NCBI RefSeq assembly: GCF_032854445.1
Contig: NC_088297.1
Location: forward strand, 2,977,991-3,041,990
Reading direction: 5' to 3'
DNA length: 64,000 nt
From: Liolophura sinensis
Taxonomy: Eukaryota; Mollusca; Polyplacophora; Chitonida; Chitonidae
Shown here: one piece after another, positions 12,020 to 23,613 of the stretch
How positions within the stretch are numbered: the first letter of the stretch is position 1
Layout of the letters: each line of letters starts with the position of its first letter
Translations under genes and position numbers: made by a program
Notes under the pieces: generated by a model
The model's input: only the letters and a program-made list of their open reading frames with translations
Told to the model about the DNA's origin: nothing
Database searches by the model: none

Positions 12020-15000
12020 CATGATCATTTATACCTGTGGTACAACATTACAGCCTTCACATGATCATTTATACCTGTGGTACAACGTTACAGCCTTCAC
12101 ATGATCATTTATACCTGTGGTACAACGTTACAGCCTTCACATGATCATTTATACCTGTGGTACAACATTACAGCCTTCACATGATCATTTATACCTGTGG
12201 TACAACGTTACAGCCTTCACATGATCATTTATACCTGTGGTACAACATTACAGCCTTCAGTTGATCATTTATACCTGTGGTACATTACAGCCTTCACATG
12301 ATCATTTATACCTGTGGTACATCATTACAGCCTTCAGATGATCATTTATACCTATGGTACAACATTACAGCCTTCACATGATCATTTATACCTGTGGTAC
12401 ATCATTACAGCCTTCGCATGATCATTTATACCTATGGTACAACATTACAGCCTTCAGATGATCATTTATACCTGTGGTACAACATTACAGCTTTCAGATG
12501 ATGATTTATACCTGTGGTACAACATTACAGCCTTCACATGATCATTTATACCTGTGGTACAACATTACAGCCTTCACATGATCATTTATACCTATGGTAC
12601 AACATTACAGCCTTCACATGATCATTTATACCTGTGGCACAACATTACAGCCTTCACATGATCATTTATACCTGTGGTACAACATTACAGCCTTCACATG
12701 ATCATTTATACCTGTGGTACAACATTACATCCTTCAGATGATCATTTATACCTGTGGTACATTACAGCCTTCACATGATCATTTATACCTGTGGTACAAC
12801 ATTACAGCCTTCACATGATCATTTATACCTGTGGTACAACATTACAGCCTTCACATGATCATTTATACCTGTGGTACAACATTACAGCCTTCACATGATC
12901 ATTTATACCTGTGGTACATTACAGCCTTCACATGATCATTTATACCTGTGGTACATTACAGCCTTCACATGATCATTTATACCTGTGGTACATTACAGCC
13001 TTCACATGATCATTTATACCTGTGGTACAACATTGCAGCCTTCACATGATCATTTATACCTGTGGTACAACATTACAGCCTTCACATGATCATTTATACC
13101 TGTGGTACAACATTACAGCCTTCACATGATCATTTATACCTGTGGTGCAACATTACAGCCTTCACATGATCATTTATACCTGTGGTACAACATTACAGCC
13201 TTCAGATGATCATTTATACCTGTGGTACAACATTACAGCCCTCACATGATCATTTATACCTGTGGTACAATGTTACAGCCTTCACATGATCATTTATACC
13301 TATGAAACAACATTACAGCCTTCAAACTGTATCTAATACCGCTTAACCTGAGGCTAGGGGCCGTAAATGTAGCCATGCTAATTACATCAGCATGATGCCT
13401 TTATGAACAGTTGCAGTGAAAGCGCGACTGAGATACTTGTTTAGCTGTTATTTGATATGGAACTCATTCATGGACTACGAATTTGAACTTTGATATGGAA
13501 TTCATGCCTGGAATATTCATTGTCTGCCCGGCATCATTGAAACCTGATGATCGCTTCTCTCTTGTGTGTTACCGGCTTTATGTCTTATTTGTATAATTTC
13601 TTACATACCTTTGTCTTCGGGAGTTAGTGTTAAACGTTGTTGTGGAAATGGATCTTGCGATTATCGACTTGGAACGCCCTTTACGGACTACAAATGGTTT
13701 AGGAATGTCGGACTTGACGCTTATATTCACATGAGCATTTATACCTGTGGTACAACATTACAGCCTTCACATGATCATTAATACCTGTGATACAACATTA
13801 CAGCCTTCACATGATCATTTATACCTATGGTACAACATTACAGCCTTCACATGATCATTTATACCTGTGGTACAACATTACAGCCTTCACATGATCATTT
13901 ATACCTATGGTACAACATTACAGCCTTCACATGATCATTTTTACCTGTGGTACAACATTACAGCCTTCACATGATCATTTATACCTGTGGTACAACATTA
14001 CAGCCTTCACATGATCATTTATACCTGTGGTACAACATTACAGCCTTCACATGATCATTAATACCTATGGTACAACATTACAGCCTTCACATGATCATTA
14101 ATACCTATGGAACAACATTACAGCCTTCACATGATCATTTATACCTATGGTACAACATAACAGCCTTCACATGATCATTTATACCTATGGTACAACATTA
14201 CAGCCTTCACATGATCATTTATACCTGTGGTACAACATTACAGCCTTCACATGATCATTTATACCTGTGGTACAACATTACAGCCTTCACATGATCATTT
14301 ATACCTATGGTACAACATTACAGCCTTCACATGATCATTTATACCTGTGGTACAACATTACAGCCTTCACATGATCATTTATACCTATGGTACAACATTA
14401 CAGCCTTCACATGATCATTTATACCTGTGGTACAACATTACAGCCTTCACATGATCATTTATACCTGTGGTACATTACAGCCTTCACATGATCATTTATA
14501 CCTGTGGTACAACATTACAGCCTTCACATGATCATTTATACCTGTGGTACAACATTACAGCCTTCACATGATCATTAATACCTATGGGACAACATTACAG
14601 CCTTCACATGATCATTAATACCTATGGAACAACATTACAGCCTTCACATGATCATTTATACCTGTGGTACAACATTACAACCTTCACATGATCATTTATA
14701 CCTGTGGTACAACATTACAGCCTTCACATGATCATTTATACCTGTGGTACAACATTACAGCCTTCACATGATCATTAATACCTATGGTAAAACATTACAG
14801 CCTTCACATGATCATTAATACCTATGGAACAACATTACAGCCTTCACATGATCATTTATACCTATGGTACAACATTACAGCCTTCACATGATCATTTATA
14901 CCTATGGTACAACATTACAGCCTTCACATGATCATTTATACCTGTGGTACAACATTACAGCCTTCACATGGTCATTTATACCTGTGGTACAACATTACAG

Positions 15001-15915
15001 CCTTCACATGATCATTTATACCTGTGGTACAACATTACAGCCTTCGCATGATCATTTATACCTATGGAACAACATTACAGCCTTCACATGATCATTTATA
15101 CCTGTGGTACAACATTACAGCCTTCACATGATCATTTATACCTATGGTACAACATTACAGCCTTCACATGATCATTTATACCTGTGGTACAACATTACAG
15201 CCTTCAGATGATCATTAATACCTATGGTACAACATTACAGCCTTCACATGATCATTAATACCTATGGAACAACATTACAGCCTTCACATGATCATTTATA
15301 CCTATGGTACAACATTACAGCCTTCACATGATCATTTATACCTGTGGTACAACATTACAGCCTTCACATGATCATTTATACCTGTGGTACAACATTACAG
15401 CCTTCGCATGATCATTTATACCTGTGGTACAACATTACAGCCTTCACATGATCATTTATACCTGTGGTACAACATTACAGCCTTCACATGATCATTTATA
15501 CCTATGGTACAACATTACAGACTTCACATGATCATTGATACCTGTGGTACAATATTACAGCCTTCAGATGATCATTTATACCTGTGGTACAGCAATACAG
15601 CCTTCACATGATCATTTATATCTATGGTACAACATTACAGCCTTCACATGATCATTTATACCTGTGGAACAACATTACAGCCTTTACATGATCATTGATA
15701 CCTATGGAACAACATTACATCCTTCAGATGATCATTTATACCTGTGGTACAACATTACAGCCTTCACATGATCATTTATACCTATGGTACATTACAGCCT
15801 TCAGATGATCATTTATACCTGTGGTACAACATTACAGCCTTCAGATGATCATTTATACCTGTGGTACAACATTACAACATTTATACCTGTGGTACAACAT
15901 TACAACATTTATACC
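12020..15915 (+). repeat. 40-bp satellite array (two blocks)
   Basis: The unit contains ATGATCATTTATACCTGTGG then TACAACATTACAGCCTTCAC, period 40, with some 37-bp variants lacking 3 bases. Blocks: about 12020-13325 (about 33 units) and 13735-15915 (about 54 units). G/A and TTA/TAA variants alternate between units. Short ORFs inside are by-products. It fills most of the intron before the 129-bp exon. Confidence 0.97.
13326..13734. other. Unique spacer inside the 40-bp satellite
   Basis: About 410 bp of non-repeat sequence splitting the array. It has no SINE, no flanking duplication that I can see and no convincing coding signal. Confidence 0.7.
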
Positions 15916-16923
15916 TATGGATGGCCCATAATTCAACTCCAGTCCAATTTCTTCAAGTGTAGTTTTGAAAGTTTTTGACTTGAAACTGGCCTTGAAACCA
16001 TGTAAGCTCTCAGATGTCACAATGATTGGAATGAAATACATGGATTTTGCGGAGCTGTGTCTGACTGCCGAGGGTCATAATGTCGAAAGACAGCGATTTC
16101 TTTGTACAGCAGCGATGAAATCTCAACCATGCGCACGCGCGCGGAAACAGCTATCCGGTGTTATTATCGGCAAGATGACCACCCATGTATGTGTCACATT
16201 CTCTAATGAGACAATTACATATAAATAATTTAAAAATTTAATGTTAGAAAAAAGATCATTGAAAATAAGTGAGGAACTTTCACCCATGTCTAAGATGCAA
16301 AATTTTGCCAGATTCTGAGGCTTCTGTTGAACATGGAAAATATGTTTTGAGTTTTGCTTGGAAGGTAACATGTAATGTGTCGGATGAATTGATGTCACAG
16401 GCGACACCAATTCATTCATGATTTTTTGGGGCAAGAATTAATGAGAAATAAACAAAAAAAAAAAGGGATAAAATAAACCAATCCGATCTTTGGTCCTATC
16501 TTATTGTTTTTGTGATTTCCTGTTTGTCAAGGCTTTCCGATCTTGTAAATACGTCTTCATCGCAGGAAAAACTGCTGGGATATTCGAAATTTCCACAAAT
16601 TAGATGATTTTTCAAGTTTTAATTTTATTTTTATACCATCTTCTGACATTGAAAAAAAAATTATTCTGCAATTTAAATTGTTGTGTCTTATACTGGAAAA
16701 ATATATTTTTTCCAATGAGACTATTCATAGAGTAACAAGCTTTTCTCAGCACATATATTGACAAATGAATGAACATAGTGCATAATTTTACTTGAACCTC
16801 AAGAAGGCAGATCTTTGTTCTGGTTTTGCTGTTGGGGGTAAAAGTTGACTTGAGATTCTGACGATGAGCTAGCAAACACTACGCTGGATCCTTCAAAGCA
16901 GTTACCTTGTTTTTACATTGTAG

Positions 16924-17052
16924 GTGGGGATAAGACTCAAGATTCCTTAACGAATGACGATGAGATTGCACGCAGTCTGCTGGACCTCTCTAAGCAGATG
17001 TCAGAGACTGAGTCGAACAAAGTATCATCTCCAGATGACACACCTGGTAAAG
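16924..17052 (+). CDS. shn: Schnurri/HIVEP 129-bp exon with DEIARSLLDLSK motif
   Basis: Acceptor TTGTAG ends at 16923 and donor GTAAGA starts at 17053. In phase with its neighbours it encodes an acidic linker holding DEIARSLLDLSKQMSETE, probably an amphipathic helix. The function of the motif is not known to me. Degenerate copies of its central 39 bp recur three times in the following intron (17240-17500). Confidence 0.85.
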
Positions 17053-17184
17053 GTAAGATATTTTGGGGCAGTATGTATGGAACACTATCAATATCTTCTT
17101 CTTTAACATGTGTATTAAAATTTACTGGTTCTTGATTAGTTGATTGTAGGTTGTTCCATTGGTTGTACTTCATATACATGTATA

Positions 17185-17555
17185 TTATAGAGGCATGCAT
17201 ACACTGTAATAAAGGACGGAACAAGTGAGTTCACAGCTGATGAGATTGCATGTAGTCTGCTGGACCTCTCTAACTTGCTTGTACTTATATATTATAGAGG
17301 CATGCATACACTGTAATAAAGGACGGAACAAGTGAGTTCACAGCTGATGAGATTGCCTGTAGTCTGCTGGACCTCTCTAACTTGCTTGTACTTATATATT
17401 ATAGAGGCATGCATACACTGTAATAAAGGACGGAGCAAGTGAGTTCACAGCTAATGAGATTGCATGTAGTCTGCTGGACCTCTCTAACTTGCCTGTACTT
17501 ATATATTGTAGAGGCATGCAAACACTGTAATAAAGGACAGAACAAGTGAGTTCAC
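17185..17555 (+). repeat. About 108-bp tandem repeat containing exon-derived copies
   Basis: Three full units. Each carries GATGAGATTGCATGTAGTCT then GCTGGACCTCTCTAACTTGC, nearly identical to the centre of the upstream 129-bp exon, plus GAGGCATGCATACACTGTAA. Copies start near 17238, 17347 and 17455. Stops follow each copy, so they are not exons. Confidence 0.9.
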
Positions 17556-17690
17556 AGCTTTGCTTCTTCTTGATCCAGACCAGAAGGAGGTGTATGAGTT
17601 CACCATTGCTTAGTGTTGTCCATGGTGCCCTTTCGTGTAGTCTTACATGCAGGTTGCTGTTGACCACTTGGCTTCTGACATGTGACATGT

Positions 17691-17963
17691 AAATGATTTA
17701 TTTATTTATTTGATCGGTGTTTTACGCCGTACTCAACAATATTTCACTTATATGACGGCGGCCGGCATTATGGTGGGAGGAACCAGGGCAGAGCCCAGGG
17801 GAAACCCATGACCATCTGCAGGTTTGCTGGCAGACCTCCCCACGTATGGCCGGAGAGGAAGCCAGCATGACCTGGACTTGAACTCATAGCGACAGCATTG
17901 GTGAGAGACTTCTGGGTCATTGCACTGCACTAGCGGGCTAACTGACTGAGCCACGGAGGCCCC
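17691..17963 (-). mobile_element. SINE-A, full length
   Basis: Complete on the minus strand, head at the right (GAGCCACGGAGGCCCC), with GACATGT repeated at 17684-17690 and 17964-17970. Confidence 0.88.
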
Positions 17964-18672
17964 GACATGTGAAAGAGTTTGCCTGCATAACTTACCAAAG
18001 TACATTCATATATTTACGCCAGGGCTACACTTTTACAGAGCTAGTCTCAACTGCATGGCTTCTGTTAACCATATTTTACATGAATTTTACACCCTAGCAA
18101 AATTGAGACCAAAAAGAAAAAATTCAGAGATTGAAAGTAGTGATTTAAAAACATGTTTAAACCTTGACTCTGGGTGCTTGTAAGATGTTAGTAATCTGAA
18201 ATGCATCCAAACTGTAAAATCTTTTGAGGGGTGGGAGAGATATTGTGCCTCAATTTTCCTGTGCTGATGTTTTTACCTTGGTTTTTTGTTTGAACTCTAA
18301 AACTGATAGTTTTAACCTTACTTATGGGACGCTTTTGTGCAGGGTGAAGGTTGTTAATGATGATCTGACAGTCAAGTTTGTCCATTCATATTTCCAGCTG
18401 ACATTTTCGACTTTGTTTACCGCACTACAACTCCTGCAAATATTTCTGTATTTTGATGTTATTTTATGTTCACATTCTCTTTATGGAGACCCTGATCAGG
18501 CTTGAAAACCAGCACGATCAGTACTTGAATGAGTTTTGCATATTTTAAAGGATTTTGTGATTCTGATTGGTCGTTGTTTTCTATGGAATAACTTGATCTG
18601 TGCCTAACCTTTGCATATTTAGCATGGGAAGTAAATTTTGCGGAATTTGCTTGTTTTTCTGTATGATAACAG

Positions 18673-18908
18673 GAGGAAGGTTAGACTCTTTGATTGGAGC
18701 TTTGATGACAAGGACCACCAGTAGGGCTCAACCAACCACAGCCATGTGTTCATCTGACCAATCAGCTGGGGACTTACAAAAGCATACTCTAGTCCCAGCT
18801 CAAGGCACAGTGAGGCAGCCAATGAAGAAGGCTGCAGAGCCTGTTCAAGTGATCACCATAGACAGTGACTCAGAAGACAAGTCCAGTTCTGGTGATGATG
18901 TCCCAAGG
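18673..18908 (+). CDS. shn: Schnurri/HIVEP 236-bp exon with SUMO-interaction-like motif
   Basis: Acceptor AACAG ends at 18672 and donor GTAAGT starts at 18909. Phase 1 in and phase 0 out both fit. The product is a Ser/Thr/Gln-rich linker ending in VQVITIDSDSEDKSSSGDD. A hydrophobic V-I-T-I core followed by acidic and serine residues matches the usual SUMO-interaction motif, possibly CK2-phosphorylated. The stop-free frame continues into the intron to 19022, but the canonical donor and matching phase make 18908 the end. Confidence 0.88.
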
Positions 18909-19184
18909 GTAAGTCACCAGTCTATGTTAAATATTCCCATCACTAGGTGTGGGATCAATCCCGGCCATCGGGTAATGAATTTGTATGGTCCTCTGCTCTC
19001 GCTCTTCATGGGGCCTTGGTAACAACAGTGGTCAACAACACGTCTGTGGCAGTTTCCACAGTGTAACGTTCTTTGAAACGGTGACCACCTCTCTGTTACC
19101 CGTATGGATGCATACCCATGCATCAGATGTGGGAAATTTTGTCAGGAATGTGCCACTGGTTTGTGATTAAATTTACACAATCTG

Positions 19185-19270
19185 GTTTCCGCCGCTCATA
19201 ATACCAGCCATCATTGTACACATGTAAGCCAGAGTATTACACTAAAACAGCAATCAAATAAATGAACAAA
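19185..19270 (+). mobile_element. SINE-A tail fragment
   Basis: Diverged core/tail (TTTCCGCCGCTCATAATACC to CAATCAAATAAATGAAC). Confidence 0.5.
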
Positions 19271-19805
19271 TATCCCCAGTAATCAGAAATTGCCTACCTA
19301 AATCAAGTCTGTCCAGGCAATGTGCTCTTTTGTTCTTTACTGTAATACATCACGCGGAGTTTCTGTAAACTTGTGCTGGTAAGGCAGAGAGCTCGAACAG
19401 AAGCGCTGCCGCGAATCAGCAGCTAGTGGTATGTTTTAACGCATCTTGGACGCTGCTTGTGAAGGTGTTAACATATTGAATGGTCCTGCCCGTTATCACT
19501 GCTAAATTAATGCTCACTTGTGTATAGTACATACCTTTCTTTGGCTTCAACAAGATGTTTCTTCTCATCTCAACCAGGATTGGTCTGAGCGTAGTATAGT
19601 TGTGGTGACATCTGTCTCGGGGTTAATATAACATAATGTTCATTTATAAAATTTTAGTGGCCATAATTTATGAGTTGAAAGTCTATGAGACGCGAGCACT
19701 GCGGGACGATGTTTCTGAGTTATGTCCCTTTATTGAAATATGCCAAATTACTTTCCTTTTTAAACACATAAAAAATTAGTTACCATGGCGACACCATTCC
19801 ATGGA

Positions 19806-20054
19806 GGGGCCTCCATGGCTCGGTTGGTTAACACGCTAGTGCAGCGTGATGACGCGAAAGCCTCTCACCAATGAGGTCACTGTGAGTTCAAGCCCAGCTC
19901 ATGCAGGCCTCCTCTCTGGCGGTAAGTGTGAAGGTCTGACAGCAACCTGCAGATGGTCATGGGTTTTCCGCTGGGCTCTGCCCGGTTTCCTCCCATCATT
20001 ATGCTGGCCACCGTTGTATAAGTCAAATATTCTTGAGTACGGCCTAAAACAATA
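19806..20054 (+). mobile_element. SINE-A, full length, perfect target duplication
   Basis: Head GGGCCTCCATGGCTCGGTTG through to the tail GAGTACGGCCTAAAACAATA, flanked by perfect 11-bp repeats CATTCCATGGA at 19795-19805 and 20055-20065. Confidence 0.9.
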
Positions 20055-20299
20055 CATTCCATGGAATGATATGCACCAAGGCAGTAAGATGTGTTTCAGG
20101 GATTTAGGCTGCTCTAATCAACAGTGGTCAATCCATAGGGAACTAAAGCCAGAATAATATGGCCTAAAATCTGTGGATCCTACATAAATAATTCCCCACA
20201 GCTTTAAAAACTAAACTTGCATTTTGCAGTGCACAAAGCAGGATCCTCAGGGTTAACAATTCCAATGTCTGCAAAATTAGGAAGGAATATTTTGTCTTT

Positions 20300-22235
20300 G
20301 AGCAGTGCACCGCGGACACGCCAGTAAAATGTGATAGATGGTCTCGGTGCACCGCGGACATGCCAGTAAAACGTGATGGATGGTGTCGATGCACTGCAGG
20401 CACGCTAGTAAAACATGATGGATGGTCCTGGTGCACTGCAGGCACGCCAGTGAAACGTGATGGATGGTCTTGGTGCACTGCAGACACACTAGTAAAACTT
20501 GATGGATGGTCTCGGTGCACCGCAGACAGGCCAGTAAAATGTGATGGATGGTCTCAGTGCAACACTGGCACACCAGTAAAACGTGACGGATGGTCTTGGT
20601 GCACTGCAGACACACTAGTAAAACTTGATGGATGGTCTCGGTGCACCGCAGACAGGCCAGTAAAACGTGATGGATGGTCTCAGTGCAACACTGGCACACC
20701 AGTAAAACGTGATGGATGGTCTCGCACTGCAGACATGCCAGTAAAACGTGATGGATGGTCTCGGTGCACTGCAGGCACACCAGTAAAACGTGATGGATGG
20801 TCTCAGTGCACTGCAGGCACGCCAGTAAAACGTGATGGATGGTCTCAGTGCACTGCAGGCACGCCAGTAAAATGTGATGGGTGGCCTCGGTGCACCGCGG
20901 ACACGCCAGTAAAATGTGATGGATGGTCTCCGTGCACCACGGACACGCGAGTAAAATGTGATGGATGGTCTTGGTGCACCACGAGCACGCCAGTAAAACG
21001 TGATGGATGGTCTTGGTGCACCGCAGACACACCAGTAAAACGTGATGGATGGTCTCAGTGCAACGCTGGCACACCAGTAAAACGTGATGGATGGTCTCGT
21101 TGCACTGCAGACACGCCAGTAAAACGTGATGGATGGTCTTGGTGCACTACAGACACGCCAGTAAAACATGATGGATGGTCTCGGTGCACCGTGGGCACAC
21201 CAGTAAAACGTGATGGATGGTCTTGGTGCACTGCAGGCATGCCAGTAAAACATGATGGATGGCCTCGGTGCACCACGGACACGCCTGTAAAATGTGATGG
21301 ATGGTCTCGGTGCACTGCAGGCACGCCAATAAAACGTGATGGATGGTCTCGTTGCACTGCAGGCACGCTAGTAAAACGTGATGGATGGTCTTAGTGCACT
21401 GCAGGCACGCCAGTAAAACTTGATGGATGGTCTCAGTGCACTGCAGGCACGCCAATAAAACGTGATGGATGGTCTCGTTGCACTGCAGGCACGCTAGTAA
21501 AACGTGATGGATGGTCTTGGTGCACTGCAGGCACGCCAGTAAAACTTGATGGATGGTCTCGGTGCACTGCAGGCACGCCAGTAAAACGTGATGGGTGGCC
21601 TCGGTGCACCGCGGACACGCCAGTAAAACGTGATGGATGGTCTCAGTGCAACGCTGGCACACCAGTAAAACGTGATGGATGGTCTCGTTGCACTGCAAAC
21701 TCGCCAGTAAAACGTGATGGATGGTCTTGGTGCACTACAGATACGCCAGTAAAACATTATGGATGGTCTCGGTGCACCGCGGGCACGCCAGTAAAATGTG
21801 ATGGATGGTCTTGGTGCACTGCAGGCACACCAGTAAAATGTGATGGATGATATCGGTGCACTGCAGGTACGCCAGTAAAACATGATGGATGGTCTCAGTG
21901 CACTGCAGGCACGCCAGTAAAACATGATGGATGGCCTCGGTGAACCGCGTGCACGCCAGTAAAACGTGATGGATGGTCTCGGTGCACCGTGGGCACACCA
22001 GTAAAACGTGATGGATGGTCTCGGTGCACCGCAGGCACGCCAGTAAAAAGTGATGGATAGTCTCTGTGCTTCGCGGGTATGCCAGTAAAACATGATGGAT
22101 GGTCTCGGTGAACCGCGTGCACGCCAGTAAAACGTGATGGATGGTCTTGGTGCACTGCGGACACCTCCAGTAAAACTTGATGGGTGGTCCTGGTGCACCG
22201 CGGGCACGCCAGTAAAACATGATGGATGGTCCCCT
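20300..22235 (+). repeat. 42-bp satellite array
   Basis: About 46 units of GCCAGTAAAACGTGATGGAT, GGTCTCGGTGCACTGCAGGC, AC. Higher-order structure is present: a three-unit block repeats at about 20460-20710 and another at about 21290-21550. Because 42 is a multiple of three, frames stay open on both strands (344 residues on plus, 265 on minus). Intronic in the Schnurri gene. Confidence 0.97.
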
Positions 22236-22664
22236 CGGCCTGCCATTGCACAGATACTTTCCTTCTTTTGCCCCAAAACTATGTAAGCAACTTCATTGAA
22301 GCTTCACAAATGAACTCCTGGGCATATCTTGACAGGGTTAGATTTTCGTCACCCTGTCTCACCTTTGATCGATCATCAGTCCTGAGTTTGTTTCACATGA
22401 ATATGATACCACGAAATGGACTGAGCCAAATCCAGCGGAGGTGAAATAAATAAGTTGATGTACAAAGGCACTATCCCTTGAGAAAGAAGATTCAAATACC
22501 TCTGAAAACCATCTAAAATAAAAAAAAACTGAAATATGATTGAGTATTGCATGTAATTAAGATGTCAGTTGATGTGTTGAATTCTGTTCTTCATTCACTT
22601 TAATGCAGTCCTTGTTTAAGTGAATAAGCAGCCCTTGTTTAAGTGAATAAGCAGCCCTTGTTTA

Positions 22665-22940
22665 TCTATTTATTTATTTATTTATTTGATTGGTGTTTTA
22701 CACCATACTCAAGAATATTTCACTTATATGACGGCGGCCAGCATTATGGTGGGTGGCAACCGGGAAGAGCCCAGGGGAAACCCAGGACCATCCGCAGGTT
22801 GCTGACAGACTTTCCCACGTACGGCTGGAGAGGAAGCCAGCATGACCTGGACTTGAACTCACAGCGACTGAATTGGTGAGAGGCTCCTGGGTCATTAAGC
22901 TGCACTAGCGCGCTAACCAACTGAGCCACGGAGGCCCCGT
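22665..22940 (-). mobile_element. SINE-A, full length, with target duplication
   Basis: Complete on the minus strand, flanked by CCTTGTTTA at 22656-22664 and 22941-22949. The target already held a short tandem repeat containing CCTTGTTTAAGTGAATAAGC. Confidence 0.88.
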
Positions 22941-22999
22941 CCTTGTTTAAGTGAAAATTCTTGAGTATGGTTTTAAAGGACAATAAAGGATTTCATTTA

Positions 23000-23578
23000 A
23001 AACCCTGTTATGAGATGTTGTAAAACCACATTATCAGATGATGTAATACCACATTATCAGATGTTGTAATACCACATTATCAGTTGATGTAATACCACAT
23101 TATCAGATGATGTAATACCACATTACCAGATGTTGTAATACCACATTATCAGTTGATGTAATACCACATTATCAGATGTTGTAATGCCACATTATCAGTT
23201 GATGTAATACCACATTATTAGTTGATGTAATACCACATTATCAGATGATGTAATACCACATTACCAGATGATGTAATACCACATTACCAGATGTTGTAAT
23301 ACCACATTATCAGATGATGTAATATCACATTATCAGTTGATGTAATACCACATTATCAGATGATGTAATACCACATTATCAGATGATGTAATACCACATT
23401 ATCAGATGATGTAATACCACATTATCAGTTGATGTAATACCACATTATCAGATGATGTAATACCACATTATCAGTTGATGTCATTCCACATTATCAGATT
23501 ATGTCATACCACATTATCAGATGATGTAATACCACATTATCAGTTGATGTAATACCACATTATCAGAATGTTGTAATA
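23000..23578 (+). repeat. 23-bp minisatellite next to a splice acceptor
   Basis: About 25 units of CACATTATCAGATGATGTAA TAC with A/T variants (GATG or GTTG). The array ends about 35 bp before the exon at 23614, so the branch point probably lies at or in its edge. Confidence 0.95.
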
Positions 23579-23613
23579 CATGTGATTCATTATTATTTTC
23601 TACTGTGTTGCAG

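Noticed and set aside
12020-15915. CRISPR-like array
   Set aside because: Units are directly adjacent with no unique spacers, and the sequence is eukaryotic; it is a satellite.
19779-19792. X-box-like motif GTTACCATGGCGAC in a Schnurri intron
   Set aside because: A perfect consensus match, but no start site is near it and chance matches are expected at this rate.
20360-21394. 344-residue open frame over the 42-bp satellite as a repeat protein gene
   Set aside because: No start, signal peptide, splice or codon evidence. Open frames exist on both strands because the unit length is a multiple of three.
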